A stretch of DNA of 35,123 nt from positions 1 through 35,123 of the forward strand of contig CACYIC010000030.1 in the NCBI GenBank assembly GCA_902774325.1, read 5' to 3'. The notes beneath the pieces were generated by a model. It did no database searches. It saw only the letters and a list, made by a program, of their open reading frames with translations, and was not told the DNA's origin. A program made the position numbers and the translations under genes. Each line of letters starts with the position of its first letter. The stretch's first letter is position 1. The DNA comes from an uncultured Ruminococcus sp. (lineage in GTDB: Bacteria; Bacillota; Clostridia; Oscillospirales; Acutalibacteraceae). Shown here one piece after another: positions 1-6,904 of the stretch.

Positions 1-347
1 ACTGAAACATTTAGAATCTTTGCAAGTAAATCCCGGACTTATCGTGGGAGATTTTGACTCCCACGATAACCCGCACCTTGGTGTGGAAACTATTGTGCTC
101 CCTTGGGAAAAAGGGATATATCATAGATGATTATTCTGAAATGGAGATAGTTTCCAATAAACCCGCATATATTGAGAATTCTTTTTCGTTCTTTTCATTA
201 TTAAATATATCAGGAACTGCAAAAAGAGTAACAATCAAAAATGCCAAGTACCCTCTAAACGATGGAGAAATTTCTTGCGAATATCAATATGGAATAAGTA
301 ACGAAGTCGTTGGTGAAACCGCAGAAATATCAATTAGAGAATGTTAA
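1..347 (+). pseudogene. thiN: Thiamine diphosphokinase, internally deleted remnant
   Basis: Two pieces of thiamine diphosphokinase (thiamine to thiamine diphosphate, ATP-dependent) lie in different frames. The frame from base 2 reads LIVGDFDS, the family's acidic ATP/Mg site, then VETIVLPWEK, and stops near base 129. The frame from about base 100 reads GYIIDDYSEMEIVS, FSLLNISGTAK and KYPLNDGEISCEYQYGISNEV, the thiamine-binding C-terminal half. The join is near 106-118, inside cttgggaaaaag, which fits both halves. The middle is gone, including the DDTDT and GRxDHT motifs expected from the family, and the frame is shifted. The 3' end also stops early: the usual EGxLLL end is missing and the sequence runs into a Fic remnant. 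The start lies outside the window. The family call is confident; non-function is inferred from the lost motifs. Confidence 0.85.
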
Positions 348-402
348 GCTTGTTTTTCAGCACTTTGCTGTTTTCTTGAAGATAGATATCGTATTTGCTC
401 AT
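334..402 (-). pseudogene. Fic toxin gene, 5' stub only
   Basis: An ATG at 402 follows a GAGG ribosome site lying in the end of the antitoxin gene. It gives MSKYDIYLQENSKVLKNKLNI and then a stop. A start of the type Y-L-x-x-x-S/T-x-V-L-K-N-K-L is the usual N-terminus of one Fic family in Firmicutes. The rest, including the HPFx(D/E)GNGR active site, is missing. The break lies around 340-346, where the truncated thiamine diphosphokinase fragment begins on the other strand. Family assignment rests on about 21 residues plus the antitoxin in front of it, so it is likely but not certain. Confidence 0.6.
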
Positions 403-403
403 G

Positions 404-583
404 TTATATCCTCTTGCATAAAGAAAGCATAATCTCAGTTAATTGATCGTCGGATATTTCGCCGTCGATCCATTGTCTAAAAAACTCATTTGTTTCATCG
501 GGAATCGGAACGCCTTCAATGCTGTTGATCGCCTTTGCAATCTTGACAGCTCTCAGGCGTTTTTCTTTTTCTTTGTCAAGCAT
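404..583 (-). CDS. VbhA-family antitoxin-like small protein
   Basis: This 59-residue protein begins at ATG 583, seven bases after a GAAGG ribosome site. It was found by reading the minus strand directly. Its core, INSIEGVPIPDE, is followed by FFRQWIDGEISDDQL. This resembles short VbhA-type antitoxins, which block Fic AMP-transferases by inserting a helix with an (S/T)xxxE(G/N) motif. Here the E-G pair is present but Ser is only two residues before Glu, so the inhibitory motif is not canonical. The gene has a good promoter (605-633) and ends two bases before a Fic start codon, the usual antitoxin-toxin order. The toxin is truncated, leaving an orphan antitoxin. The family call is by recall, not by search. 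Confidence 0.65.
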   Translation of the reverse strand: MLDKEKEKRLRAVKIAKAINSIEGVPIPDETNEFFRQWIDGEISDDQLTEIMLSLCKRI

Positions 584-604
584 TGAAATACCTTCTTTTA
601 CAAT

Positions 605-633
605 ATTTTACTCAATTCAATAGAATTAGTCAA
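605..633 (-). promoter_or_regulatory. Promoter of the antitoxin-Fic operon
   Basis: On the minus strand TTGACT (628-633) is followed after 17 bases by TAAAAT (605-610). This is a near-consensus housekeeping promoter about 20 bases upstream of the antitoxin start. Confidence 0.65.
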
Positions 634-874
634 GCAAATTTGAGAACGGCTTTCATCTCTCATTTATCGAAAAGAATTTGAGAGACACACGTGCTTTTTT
701 TCTATTATCACTCTAACTGTATATTATGTTAAGTTCACTTTGTTGAGGATCAAGCCCGAGCTGCCGCAGTATGGCAATGTGTTGATTGTCTGCCTATACT
801 CGTGTGAAGTTAAAAAACTGCATAATAAATAAAAGAAGCCGAATAATCCTTTGATTTTTTTCTGTAAATCATTA
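634..874. other. Non-coding or unassigned stretch
   Basis: No gene with a start and ribosome site is visible. A 7-bp inverted repeat (TCTCTCA at 656-662, TGAGAGA at 679-685) lies just before a T-run at 694-701, so it could be a terminator. An open plus frame ending at the TAA at 830-832 reads LLRIKPELPQYGNVLIV near its end. It is more GC-rich than its surroundings and looks like the 3' tail of an unrecognised broken gene. Confidence 0.3.
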
Positions 875-903
875 TTGAAAAAAATGTGTATCAGAGTTAA
901 CAT
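875..903 (+). promoter_or_regulatory. Putative promoter before the lectin remnant
   Basis: TTGAAA (875-880) and TAACAT (898-903) are separated by 17 bases. A ribosome site (AGGGG, 921-925) and ATG (936) follow. The -10 is weak, so confidence is moderate. Confidence 0.4.
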
Positions 904-935
904 ATGACCACAAAAAAGAGAGGGGAATCATTATA

Positions 936-1897
936 ATGACACGGGAACAGAAAGATATCATCATATTTGTGAAGGGTGAGGAAGGACGTCGTGGGGACCA
1001 ACACAAGGTCCGGTTTATAACGATCCAAACAATGGCGTAAGAAACGTCTGGTCAGAAGAATATGAAGTAAGCAGAACTCATTATTATCATTACTTTAGGT
1101 ACCGCAATTCATCGGGTTCTGCCGGAAGTGATTTGCCGCGGGGAAATTATACGACATACGAATCAATTGATTTAACTTATCCTCTTACCGAACCCGGTGC
1201 AAATGGAAATAATGCTCAGGGCTACAGATGGTATCATAATGGCGTAAATTATCATACTATGTGGTACGAATATGAATGGGATGATATTCAAAGAGGAACT
1301 CGATGGTATTATCAGGAGCCTGTGTACACATATTATTATTATAGGTACCTTGATAAAGAATCCTCAAGCCAAATCACTCCATCATCAACGGTTAGCGGGA
1401 TTGTTCACTGGGTTAAGTATGTTCCTAAACACACAAATGAATATGCGCCTCAAGAGTTCGACGCTTTGATTTTGCATATGGAAAGCCAAAAACCAATAGA
1501 AAGCCATGACGGAAACATCATCGTTGGTACTGAAAATCGCTCAATCGGTCGTTATCAAACATGGCATTTCACTAAAAACAATGATGGAACGTACATAATT
1601 GCTTCCAATGCGGATGGTAAGGTAATTGACTTGGAAGGTTTATCAACAACAAGTGGGGCTAACATAATGGTTCATCCCGCTAACGGTGGAACAAATCAAC
1701 AATGGTATCTTCAGGAGTATAATGGTGGATATAACCTCGTACCTAAATGCAGTCCGATTGGAGTAATGGATTTGACAAACGGAAAAACTGATGATTGTAC
1801 GAATGTTCAGTTTTACCATTACAATGGGTCTTCAGCTCAAACCTTCTCCATAAGAATCTTGCCAAACTTACAACAGTATTTGTCTGAAAACGGATAA
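936..1897 (+). pseudogene. Ricin-B lectin (CBM13-like) surface protein, 5'-damaged
   Basis: The open frame 980-1897 encodes a Tyr/Trp-rich region (SRTHYYHYFRYRN, QEPVYTYYYYRYLD) and then a ricin-B-type lectin domain, with spaced QTW, QQW and QTF motifs and repeats such as GKVIDLEGLSTTSGANIMVH and GVMDLTNGKTDDCTNVQFY. Such domains bind glycans and are usually carried by secreted proteins. No ATG or GTG opens this frame before 1133, and the TTG there has no usable ribosome site. An AGGGG site and ATG at 936 start a 34-residue peptide in another frame. One shift near 980 would join it to the lectin frame. No signal peptide is seen, so the 5' end is probably deleted and shifted. Codon use is much more AT-rich than the genes to the right, suggesting foreign origin. 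Confidence 0.6.
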
Positions 1898-1917
1898 AAA
1901 CATTATAAGAGGTTAAA

Positions 1918-1965
1918 ATGACTTGGAATGAGGAGATGATACTTGCAGAAATGACGGCCAATTAG
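1918..1965 (+). CDS. Start of an unrecognised truncated gene
   Basis: ATG 1918, preceded by AAGAGG, encodes only 15 residues (MTWNEEMILAEMTAN) before TAG. It lies 20 bases after the lectin remnant. The good start and abrupt end suggest the front of a second broken gene. No function can be given. Confidence 0.25.
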   Translation: MTWNEEMILAEMTAN

Positions 1966-1988
1966 ATTTACGCACGTAAAGCATATAT

Positions 1989-2045
1989 CGACCGCTAAAG
2001 CCTTCAAACCGACCGCATATACCCGCAAATCGACCGCATATACCC
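1989..2045. repeat. 21-bp-period tandem repeat
   Basis: CGACCGC occurs at 1989, 2010 and 2031, exactly 21 bases apart. The last two copies extend to an identical CGACCGCATATACCC. There is no coding explanation. Confidence 0.6.
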
Positions 2046-2058
2046 AAAAATGAAAACG

Positions 2059-2097
2059 CCCTGTTCGCCAAGGAGATCAAATCCTCGGCAAACAGGG
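2059..2097. terminator. Hairpin, likely bidirectional terminator
   Basis: CCCTGTT (2059-2065) pairs with AACAGGG (2091-2097), with further GCC/GGC and GGA/TCC pairs inside. On the minus strand a CGTTTTC tail follows, and on the plus strand GCTGTTTTGCG. The T-tails are short, so strength is uncertain. Confidence 0.5.
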
Positions 2098-2161
2098 CTG
2101 TTTTGCGTTTGTTTTGTCTGAGGGTTAATCCGGCAACCCTCAAAAAACCGCATAAATACTA

Positions 2162-2202
2162 AGGTGAGCAACTTTAATACATTGTATCAAAATTGCTCAC
2201 CT
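2162..2202 (-). terminator. Inverted repeat just 3' of tRNA-Arg
   Basis: AGGTGAGCAA (2162-2171) and TTGCTCACCT (2193-2202) form a perfect 10-bp stem starting four bases past the CCA end of the tRNA. The position suits a terminator or processing hairpin for the tRNA transcript. The T-tail is poor (TAGTATTT). Confidence 0.5.
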
Positions 2203-2206
2203 AAGA

Positions 2207-2283
2207 TGGCCTGCCCGAAGGGATTTGAACCCCCATTCTCCGGAATCGGAATCCGTTGCGTTATCCAATTGCGCCACGGGCAG
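2207..2283 (-). tRNA. tRNA-Arg (anticodon CCG)
   Basis: The minus strand folds as a tRNA. The acceptor CTGCCCG pairs with CGGGCAG, the D-arm is GCG/CGC, and the anticodon loop TTCCGAT gives anticodon CCG for the CGG codon. The T-arm contains GGTTCAAATCC. G-CCA is encoded at the 3' end (2207-2210). A near-perfect promoter lies upstream and an inverted repeat downstream. tRNA genes are common integration sites, and the broken-gene region starts directly past its 3' end. Confidence 0.93.
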
Positions 2284-2308
2284 ATGTTTTTTTCATTTTC
2301 CGCTCTTT

Positions 2309-2337
2309 ATTATACTATACTTTTTCAAAAAGGTCAA
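2309..2337 (-). promoter_or_regulatory. Promoter of tRNA-Arg
   Basis: On the minus strand TTGACC (2332-2337) and TATAAT (2309-2314) are 17 bases apart, 25 bases before the tRNA 5' end. Confidence 0.85.
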
Positions 2338-2388
2338 ATGTATTTTTTATCTTCTTTATGCGCGGTCTTCTTTTGTGCAAATTGAAGG

Positions 2389-2417
2389 TTGTTTATTCGC
2401 GCGAAAAGTGTTATACT
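2389..2417 (+). promoter_or_regulatory. Promoter of the G3E GTPase gene
   Basis: TTGTTT (2389-2394) and TATACT (2412-2417) are 17 bases apart. Between it and the start codon lies an imperfect palindrome at 2435-2457 (CGCAAAG...CTTTCCTTGCG) that could be an operator, for example for a zinc regulator. That last point is inference only. Confidence 0.65.
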
Positions 2418-2509
2418 ATTATCTGCTATCTGCCTCGCAAAGAAACGCTTTCCTTGCGGGAACAGATTTATTTACGCTTATACTTCGTATTCAATAAGGA
2501 GTGATTCAA

Positions 2510-3850
2510 ATGTTTGGCAAAAAGAAAGCAAACGCGAGAAGGATCGTGCCGGTGACTGTGCTCACGGGTTATCTCGGCGCGGGAAAGACCACCCTGCTCA
2601 ACAATGTTCTCAATAACCAGCAGGGCTACAAGGTGGCTGTAATAGTAAATGATATCGGCGAGGTCAATATCGACGCCGAGCTGATCCAGAAGGGCGGCGT
2701 CGTCGCCGAAAAGGACGAGAACCTCGTTCCGCTCCAGAACGGCTGCATCTGCTGCACCCTCAAGACCGACCTTATCGACCAGATCTGCAAGATAATCGAG
2801 CAGAACAAGTTCGACTATATCCTCATTGAAGCCTCCGGCATCTGCGAGCCCATTCCGATCGCTCAGACAATTTCAATGCTCGACGGCTCATACGACGACC
2901 CGAGACTTCCCAAGCTCTGCCGCCTTGACAACGTGGTATCCGTCGTTGACGCGGCGCGCCTTTCCTCGGAGTTCGGCTGCGGCGGCGCTCTGCTCAAGGA
3001 GGATATCGACGACGAGGATATCGAGAACCTTATCATCCAGCAGATCGAGTTCTGCAACACCATCATCATCAACAAGGTCGATCTCGTTACGGACGAGGAG
3101 CTCGTCAAGATCAAGAAGGTCATCCGCGCGCTCCAGCCCGAGGCTAAGCTGATCGAAACCACCCGCGGTGAGGTCGATTTCAAGGAGATCCTCGATACCA
3201 ACTACTTCGATTTCGGCAAGGTCGCCAATTCTCCCGCGTGGGTGCGCGAGCTTAACGCCGACGTCGAGGAAGAGGAAGAAGAGCACGAGCATCATCACGA
3301 CCATGACGAGGACGAGCACGAGCACCATCACCACGATCACGACGAGGATGAGCACGAGCGCCATCATCACGATCACGACGAGGACGAGCACGAGCACCAT
3401 CACCACGATCATGACGAGGACGAGCACGAGCACCACGGTCACGGACACCATCATCATCACCACCACGGCGAGGGAGAGGTCGAGGAGTACGGCATAGGCA
3501 CCTTTGTTTATTACCGCCGCCGTCCGTTCGCTCAGGACAAGATCGACCGCTGGCTCTCGGCATTCCCCAAGAATATCATCCGCGCCAAGGGCTTGTTCTG
3601 GGTCAGGGAGGATCCCGACTGGGCTATCATGCTCGAACAGGCGGGCAAGCAGGTCAACTGCTCCGATTACGGTCAGTGGCTGGCTTCCGCTCCCGAGGCG
3701 GTTCAGAAGAAGGCTCTCGCGGAGGACGCGGAGCTCAGAAAGGACTGGCACGAAAAATACGGCGACAGGATCATCAAGCTCGTATTCATCGGTCAGAATC
3801 TCGACAAGGAGCAGATCACCGGCGAGCTCGACGCCTGCCTGACGGACTGA
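2510..3850 (+). CDS. G3E/CobW-family GTPase with His-rich metal-binding insert
   Basis: This 446-residue protein belongs to the COG0523/CobW group of GTP-dependent metal chaperones. Visible motifs are the Walker A GYLGAGKTT near residue 19, the family metal site GCICCTLKTDL near residue 77, LIEASGICEP and the guanine-recognition NKVD. At about residues 255-325 there is a run of Asp, Glu and His containing four 11-12-residue tandem units and a final poly-His, fitting zinc, nickel or cobalt binding. The CobW C-terminal domain follows (TFVYYRRRPF to LVFIGQNLDKEQI). The start is ATG 2510: AAGGAG at 2496-2501 is eight bases upstream, while a GTG at 2501 overlaps that site. It is transcribed alone and ends at a strong terminator. 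The exact metal and client protein are not visible. Confidence 0.9.
   Translation: MFGKKKANARRIVPVTVLTGYLGAGKTTLLNNVLNNQQGYKVAVIVNDIGEVNIDAELIQKGGVVAEKDENLVPLQNGCICCTLKTDLIDQICKIIEQNKFDYILIEASGICEPIPIAQTISMLDGSYDDPRLPKLCRLDNVVSVVDAARLSSEFGCGGALLKEDIDDEDIENLIIQQIEFCNTIIINKVDLVTDEELVKIKKVIRALQPEAKLIETTRGEVDFKEILDTNYFDFGKVANSPAWVRELNADVEEEEEEHEHHHDHDEDEHEHHHHDHDEDEHERHHHDHDEDEHEHHHHDHDEDEHEHHGHGHHHHHHHGEGEVEEYGIGTFVYYRRRPFAQDKIDRWLSAFPKNIIRAKGLFWVREDPDWAIMLEQAGKQVNCSDYGQWLASAPEAVQKKALAEDAELRKDWHEKYGDRIIKLVFIGQNLDKEQITGELDACLTD
3290..3430 (+). repeat. Four in-frame 33-36-bp tandem repeats (HHHHDHDEDEHE)
   Basis: Units begin at 3290, 3323, 3359 and 3395 and encode 11, 12, 12 and 12 residues with few changes. 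They form the metal-binding insert of the GTPase, and copy number may vary between strains. Confidence 0.85.
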
Positions 3851-3868
3851 TCAAAAGAAAAATCATCA

Positions 3869-3900
3869 AGCGTTCGGTCGTTTGACCGGGCGCTTTTTTT
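3869..3900 (+). terminator. Terminator of the G3E GTPase gene
   Basis: AGCGTTCGGTC, loop GTTT, GACCGGGCGCT form an 11-bp stem with two G-U pairs, followed by a run of eight T. Confidence 0.9.
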
Positions 3901-3902
3901 CC

Positions 3903-3942
3903 GATAGCCCGAAACAGCGCAGAGATAGCCCGAAACAGCGCA
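3903..3942. repeat. Tandem direct repeat, 21-bp period
   Basis: A 19-base unit beginning GATAGCCCGAAACAGC occurs at 3903-3921 and 3924-3942, just upstream of the next promoter. The 21-bp period matches the unrelated repeat at 1989-2045. Confidence 0.7.
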
Positions 3943-3952
3943 AAATAGACAG

Positions 3953-3981
3953 TTGAAAAATCGCTCGCCTTATAGTATAAT
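3953..3981 (+). promoter_or_regulatory. Promoter of the DUF951-prfA-tsaC-coaE operon
   Basis: TTGAAA (3953-3958), 17 bases, TATAAT (3976-3981). Transcription should begin near 3988, which excludes an ATG at 3987 as the start of the first gene. Confidence 0.85.
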
Positions 3982-4013
3982 ATACAATGAATATGTATGC
4001 GGAGGTGAGCGCC

Positions 4014-4196
4014 TTGGATATCAGCGTCGGAGACAGGCTCGAAATGAAAAAGCCCCATCCCTGCGGCGGCAAGGTGTTTTCCGTGCTTCGCGTGGGAATG
4101 GATTTTAAGATCAAATGCGAAGCCTGCGGGCGCGAGGTCATGGCGCCCCGCCGCAAAATAGAGAAGAGCATAAAGAGGATCATAAAAGAAGCATAA
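4014..4196 (+). CDS. DUF951 family small protein
   Basis: A 60-residue protein matching DUF951: [18 protein letters not shown], then [31 protein letters not shown]. The C-E-A-C pair and the nearby PHPCGG cysteine suggest a small zinc-binding or nucleic-acid-binding fold. The basic C-terminus supports the latter. Function is not established. The start is TTG 4014: GGAGG (4001-4005) is eight bases upstream, and the promoter -10 at 3976-3981 puts the in-frame ATG at 3987 before or at the transcription start. It leads the prfA operon, with 13 bases to the next start, so a role linked to translation is plausible but inferred. Confidence 0.85.
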   Translation: MDISVGDRLEMKKPHPCGGKVFSVLRVGMDFKIKCEACGREVMAPRRKIEKSIKRIIKEA

Positions 4197-4209
4197 CGGA
4201 GCTGTGGAT

Positions 4210-5280
4210 ATGTTTGAAAAAATTGAAATCTTCGACAAGCGCTACAGGGAGCTGAACCAAAGGCTTTACGAGCCGGGCGTTGCCGCGGATCCCGATAAAT
4301 ATCAAAAAACCATGAAGGAAATAAAGTCGATAGAGGAGATCGTGCTCACCTACCGCGAGTACAAAAAGGCGCTTCAAACCGAGAGCGAGAGCCTTGAGAT
4401 ACTCGGCGACGCCTCCGACCCCGAGCTGAGGGAGCTTGCGCGCGCCGAGCTTGACGAGGCGAGGGAGCAGCTTGAAAAGCTCGAGGAGCAGCTTAACATC
4501 CTCCTGCTTCCCAAGGATCCCAACGACGAGAGAAACGTTATCGTTGAGATCAGAGGCGGGACAGGCGGCGAGGAGAGCGCGCTGTTTTCGGCGGTGCTTT
4601 TCAGGATGTACACGATGTACGCCGAAAAGCGCGGCTACCGGGTCGAGGTGATAAACCAAAACGAGACCGAGCTTGGAGGCTTCAAGGAGATATCCTTCAT
4701 GATCGAGGGCGAGGGCGCGTATTCGCGCTTTAAGTTCGAGAGCGGCGTCCACAGGGTACAGCGCGTTCCCGAGACCGAGAGCCAGGGACGTGTCCATACC
4801 TCGGCGGCTACCGTCGCGGTGCTTCCCGAGGCTGAGGACGTCGAGCTTGAGATCGATCCCAAGGATCTGAAAATAGACACCTTCCGCTCAAGCGGCGCGG
4901 GAGGTCAGCATATAAATAAAACGAGCTCCGCGATCAGGATAACCCATATCCCGACGGGAATGGTAGTGGAGTGCCAGGACGAGCGCAGCCAGTACAAGAA
5001 CAAGGACAAGGCGCTCAGGGTGCTCAAGAGCCGCCTGCTGAAGGAAAAGCAGGATAAGCAGGCTGACGAGATAGCCGCCGACCGCAAATCCCAGATCGGC
5101 TCGGGCGACAGAAGCGAAAAGATCCGCACCTATAACTATCCTCAGGACAGGATCACCGACCACAGGATAGGGCTGACGCTCTACAAGCTTGAGTCGGTTC
5201 TCAACGGAAATCTCGACGAGGTGATCGACGCGCTCATTGCCGCCGACAGAGCCGAAAAGCTCAGGGAAAGCATGGAGTAA
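4210..5280 (+). CDS. prfA: Peptide chain release factor 1
   Basis: A 356-residue class I release factor that reads UAA and UAG and triggers peptidyl-tRNA hydrolysis on the ribosome. The [10 protein letters not shown] segment near residue 230 carries the universal GGQ motif. [24 protein letters not shown] contains the RF1-type P-x-T position (PET), and [16 protein letters not shown] follows. There is no sign of the RF2 frameshift site. Length is normal for RF1. The start is ATG 4210, eight bases after GGAG at 4198-4201. The GTG at 4204 is only two bases from that site. It is second in the operon, and the ribosome site of the next gene overlaps its stop. Confidence 0.97.
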   Translation: MFEKIEIFDKRYRELNQRLYEPGVAADPDKYQKTMKEIKSIEEIVLTYREYKKALQTESESLEILGDASDPELRELARAELDEAREQLEKLEEQLNILLLPKDPNDERNVIVEIRGGTGGEESALFSAVLFRMYTMYAEKRGYRVEVINQNETELGGFKEISFMIEGEGAYSRFKFESGVHRVQRVPETESQGRVHTSAATVAVLPEAEDVELEIDPKDLKIDTFRSSGAGGQHINKTSSAIRITHIPTGMVVECQDERSQYKNKDKALRVLKSRLLKEKQDKQADEIAADRKSQIGSGDRSEKIRTYNYPQDRITDHRIGLTLYKLESVLNGNLDEVIDALIAADRAEKLRESME

Positions 5281-5289
5281 GGTGATTGC

Positions 5290-6324
5290 TTGAAAACGAT
5301 TTTGTTAAATGAAACGCCCGGCGATATCGAGCGCGCGGGCGAGATCCTTCGCGGCGGCGGTCTGGTGGGCGTCCCCACCGAAACCGTTTACGGCCTTGCG
5401 GCTGACGCCCTCAACGGCGAGGCGGTAGCGAGGATATTCAGGGCGAAGGGCAGACCGATGGATAATCCCCTTATCGTGCATATCGCGGATTTTTCGGATA
5501 TAGAGCGGTTTTCCCTCGTTCGGGAGATACCCGAAAGCGCGCGCCTTCTGGCGGAGCGCTTCTGGCCGGGTCCGCTCACGATGATAATGAAAAAGGGAGA
5601 GGTCATTCCCGACGAGGTCTCGGCGGGACTTGATACGGTGGCGATCCGCTATCCATCCCACCCCGCGGCGCGGGCGATAATCAAGGCGGCGAAAACCCCG
5701 CTCGCCGCGCCCTCGGCGAATCTTTCGGGCTCTCCCAGCCCGACGACCGCCGCTCACGTCATGAATGACCTGAGCGGAAGGATCGAGGCGGTGCTCGACG
5801 GCGGAAGCTGCGAGGTCGGGCTCGAGAGCACGGTGATCACCCTCGCGGGAGAAAAGCCGCGGGTGCTCCGCCCGGGAGGAGTGACGGTCGAGCAGCTCAG
5901 GGAGGCGCTCGGCGAGGTCGAGGTAGACGACGCGGTGCTTCACCGGCTCTCCGAGGGCGAGAGAGCCGCGAGCCCGGGCATGAAATACAAGCACTATTCC
6001 CCCAAGGCGAACGTCATTTTGCTCAGGGGAAGCGACGAGGCTTTTATTGAATATACAAACGCCCATTCGGGCGACGGCGTGGCGGCGCTCTGCTGCGACG
6101 AGGATATCGCCGCCCTGAGGACCGAGGCTTATTCCCTCGGAAAAAGAGGGGACTACTCCGCGCAGGCGCACAGCCTTTTCGAGCTGCTTCGCAGGCTTGA
6201 CGAGAGCGGCAGGATCCGCACGGTCTACTCGCGCCTGCCCGGTACCGACGGCGTAGGGCTTGCGGTATACAACCGCCTGATACGCGCGGCGGGATTTGAG
6301 GTGATCGACCTTGAGAAGAAATAA
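5290..6324 (+). CDS. ywlC: L-threonylcarbamoyladenylate synthase (Sua5/YwlC type)
   Basis: A 344-residue enzyme of tRNA t6A synthesis that makes threonylcarbamoyl-AMP from threonine, bicarbonate and ATP. The YrdC domain (about residues 10-205) shows GVPTETVYGLAADA, FRAKGRPMDNPLIVHI and PLAAPSANLSGSPSPT. A Sua5-type C-terminal domain follows after SPGMKYKHYSPKA, so this is the long form rather than short TsaC. The start is TTG 5290, with AAGGTG overlapping the prfA stop and five bases of spacing. Its end overlaps coaE by 14 bases. The pairing of release factor 1 with t6A synthesis is common in Firmicutes. Confidence 0.95.
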   Translation: MKTILLNETPGDIERAGEILRGGGLVGVPTETVYGLAADALNGEAVARIFRAKGRPMDNPLIVHIADFSDIERFSLVREIPESARLLAERFWPGPLTMIMKKGEVIPDEVSAGLDTVAIRYPSHPAARAIIKAAKTPLAAPSANLSGSPSPTTAAHVMNDLSGRIEAVLDGGSCEVGLESTVITLAGEKPRVLRPGGVTVEQLREALGEVEVDDAVLHRLSEGERAASPGMKYKHYSPKANVILLRGSDEAFIEYTNAHSGDGVAALCCDEDIAALRTEAYSLGKRGDYSAQAHSLFELLRRLDESGRIRTVYSRLPGTDGVGLAVYNRLIRAAGFEVIDLEKK

Positions 6325-6904
6325 AATTATCGGGCTGACCGGACAAAGCGGCGCGGGAAAAAGCACCGCGGCGGCGGTTTTCAGGGCTCACGGCTTTGAG
6401 GTGATCGACGCTGATAAGCAGGTCGCCGAGATCTATAAGAGCGATCCCGTCTGTCTGCGGGCTGCAGCGGCGGTTTTCGGCGGCGATATAATCGGCTCCG
6501 ACGGCTCTCTTGACCGCCCGCTTCTGGCTCAAAGGGCGTTTTCGAGCGCGGAAAACACCGCGCTGCTCGGCAGGCTCGTCCATCCCTTTGTCCTTGCCGA
6601 TACCCTTAAAAGGCTGAAAAGCGCCCGTGGCGCGGTCGTGATAGACGCGCCTCAGCTCTTTGAGAGCAATATTGACGCGATCTGCGACTGCGTTGTTTCG
6701 GTGCTCGCTAGCCGCGATATCTGTCTTGAGCGGGTCATAAGGCGCGACGGGATCAGCAGGGAAAGGGCGGAGCAGAGATTGAACGCCCAGCTCAGCGAGG
6801 AGTATTTCAGGGAAAACTCCGACTTCATCCTCGAAAACAACGGCTGCGAAGCCGAGCTGATAAAAAAAACCGAAGAGTTGATCAGTAATAAAGAGGTGAT
6901 TTGA
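6311..6904 (+). CDS. coaE: Dephospho-CoA kinase
   Basis: A 197-residue enzyme for the last step of coenzyme A synthesis, phosphorylating the ribose 3'-OH of dephospho-CoA. Seen are the Walker A GLTGQSGAGKST near the N-terminus, GFEVIDADKQVAEI, LVHPFV, VVIDAPQLFES and the lid RRDGISRERAEQRLNAQ. The length is typical. The start is TTG 6311, with GAGGTG (6298-6303) seven bases upstream inside the previous gene. It overlaps ywlC by 14 bases and the next start by one base (TGATG), pointing to translational coupling. Confidence 0.96.
   Translation: MRRNKIIGLTGQSGAGKSTAAAVFRAHGFEVIDADKQVAEIYKSDPVCLRAAAAVFGGDIIGSDGSLDRPLLAQRAFSSAENTALLGRLVHPFVLADTLKRLKSARGAVVIDAPQLFESNIDAICDCVVSVLASRDICLERVIRRDGISRERAEQRLNAQLSEEYFRENSDFILENNGCEAELIKKTEELISNKEVI

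Noticed and set aside
2164-2504. Several overlapping plus-strand frames between the tRNA and the GTPase gene
   Set aside because: They cross the tRNA gene and two promoters, have no ribosome sites and differ only by start choice.
2888-3751. Long minus-strand reading frame rich in Val/Met/Leu repeats
   Set aside because: It is the antisense of the His/Asp/Glu-rich GTPase gene, has no ribosome site and mirrors the repeat codons.
5305-6366. 353-codon minus-strand reading frame
   Set aside because: It is the full antisense of ywlC, caused by GC-rich codon bias; there is no start context and no recognisable domain.
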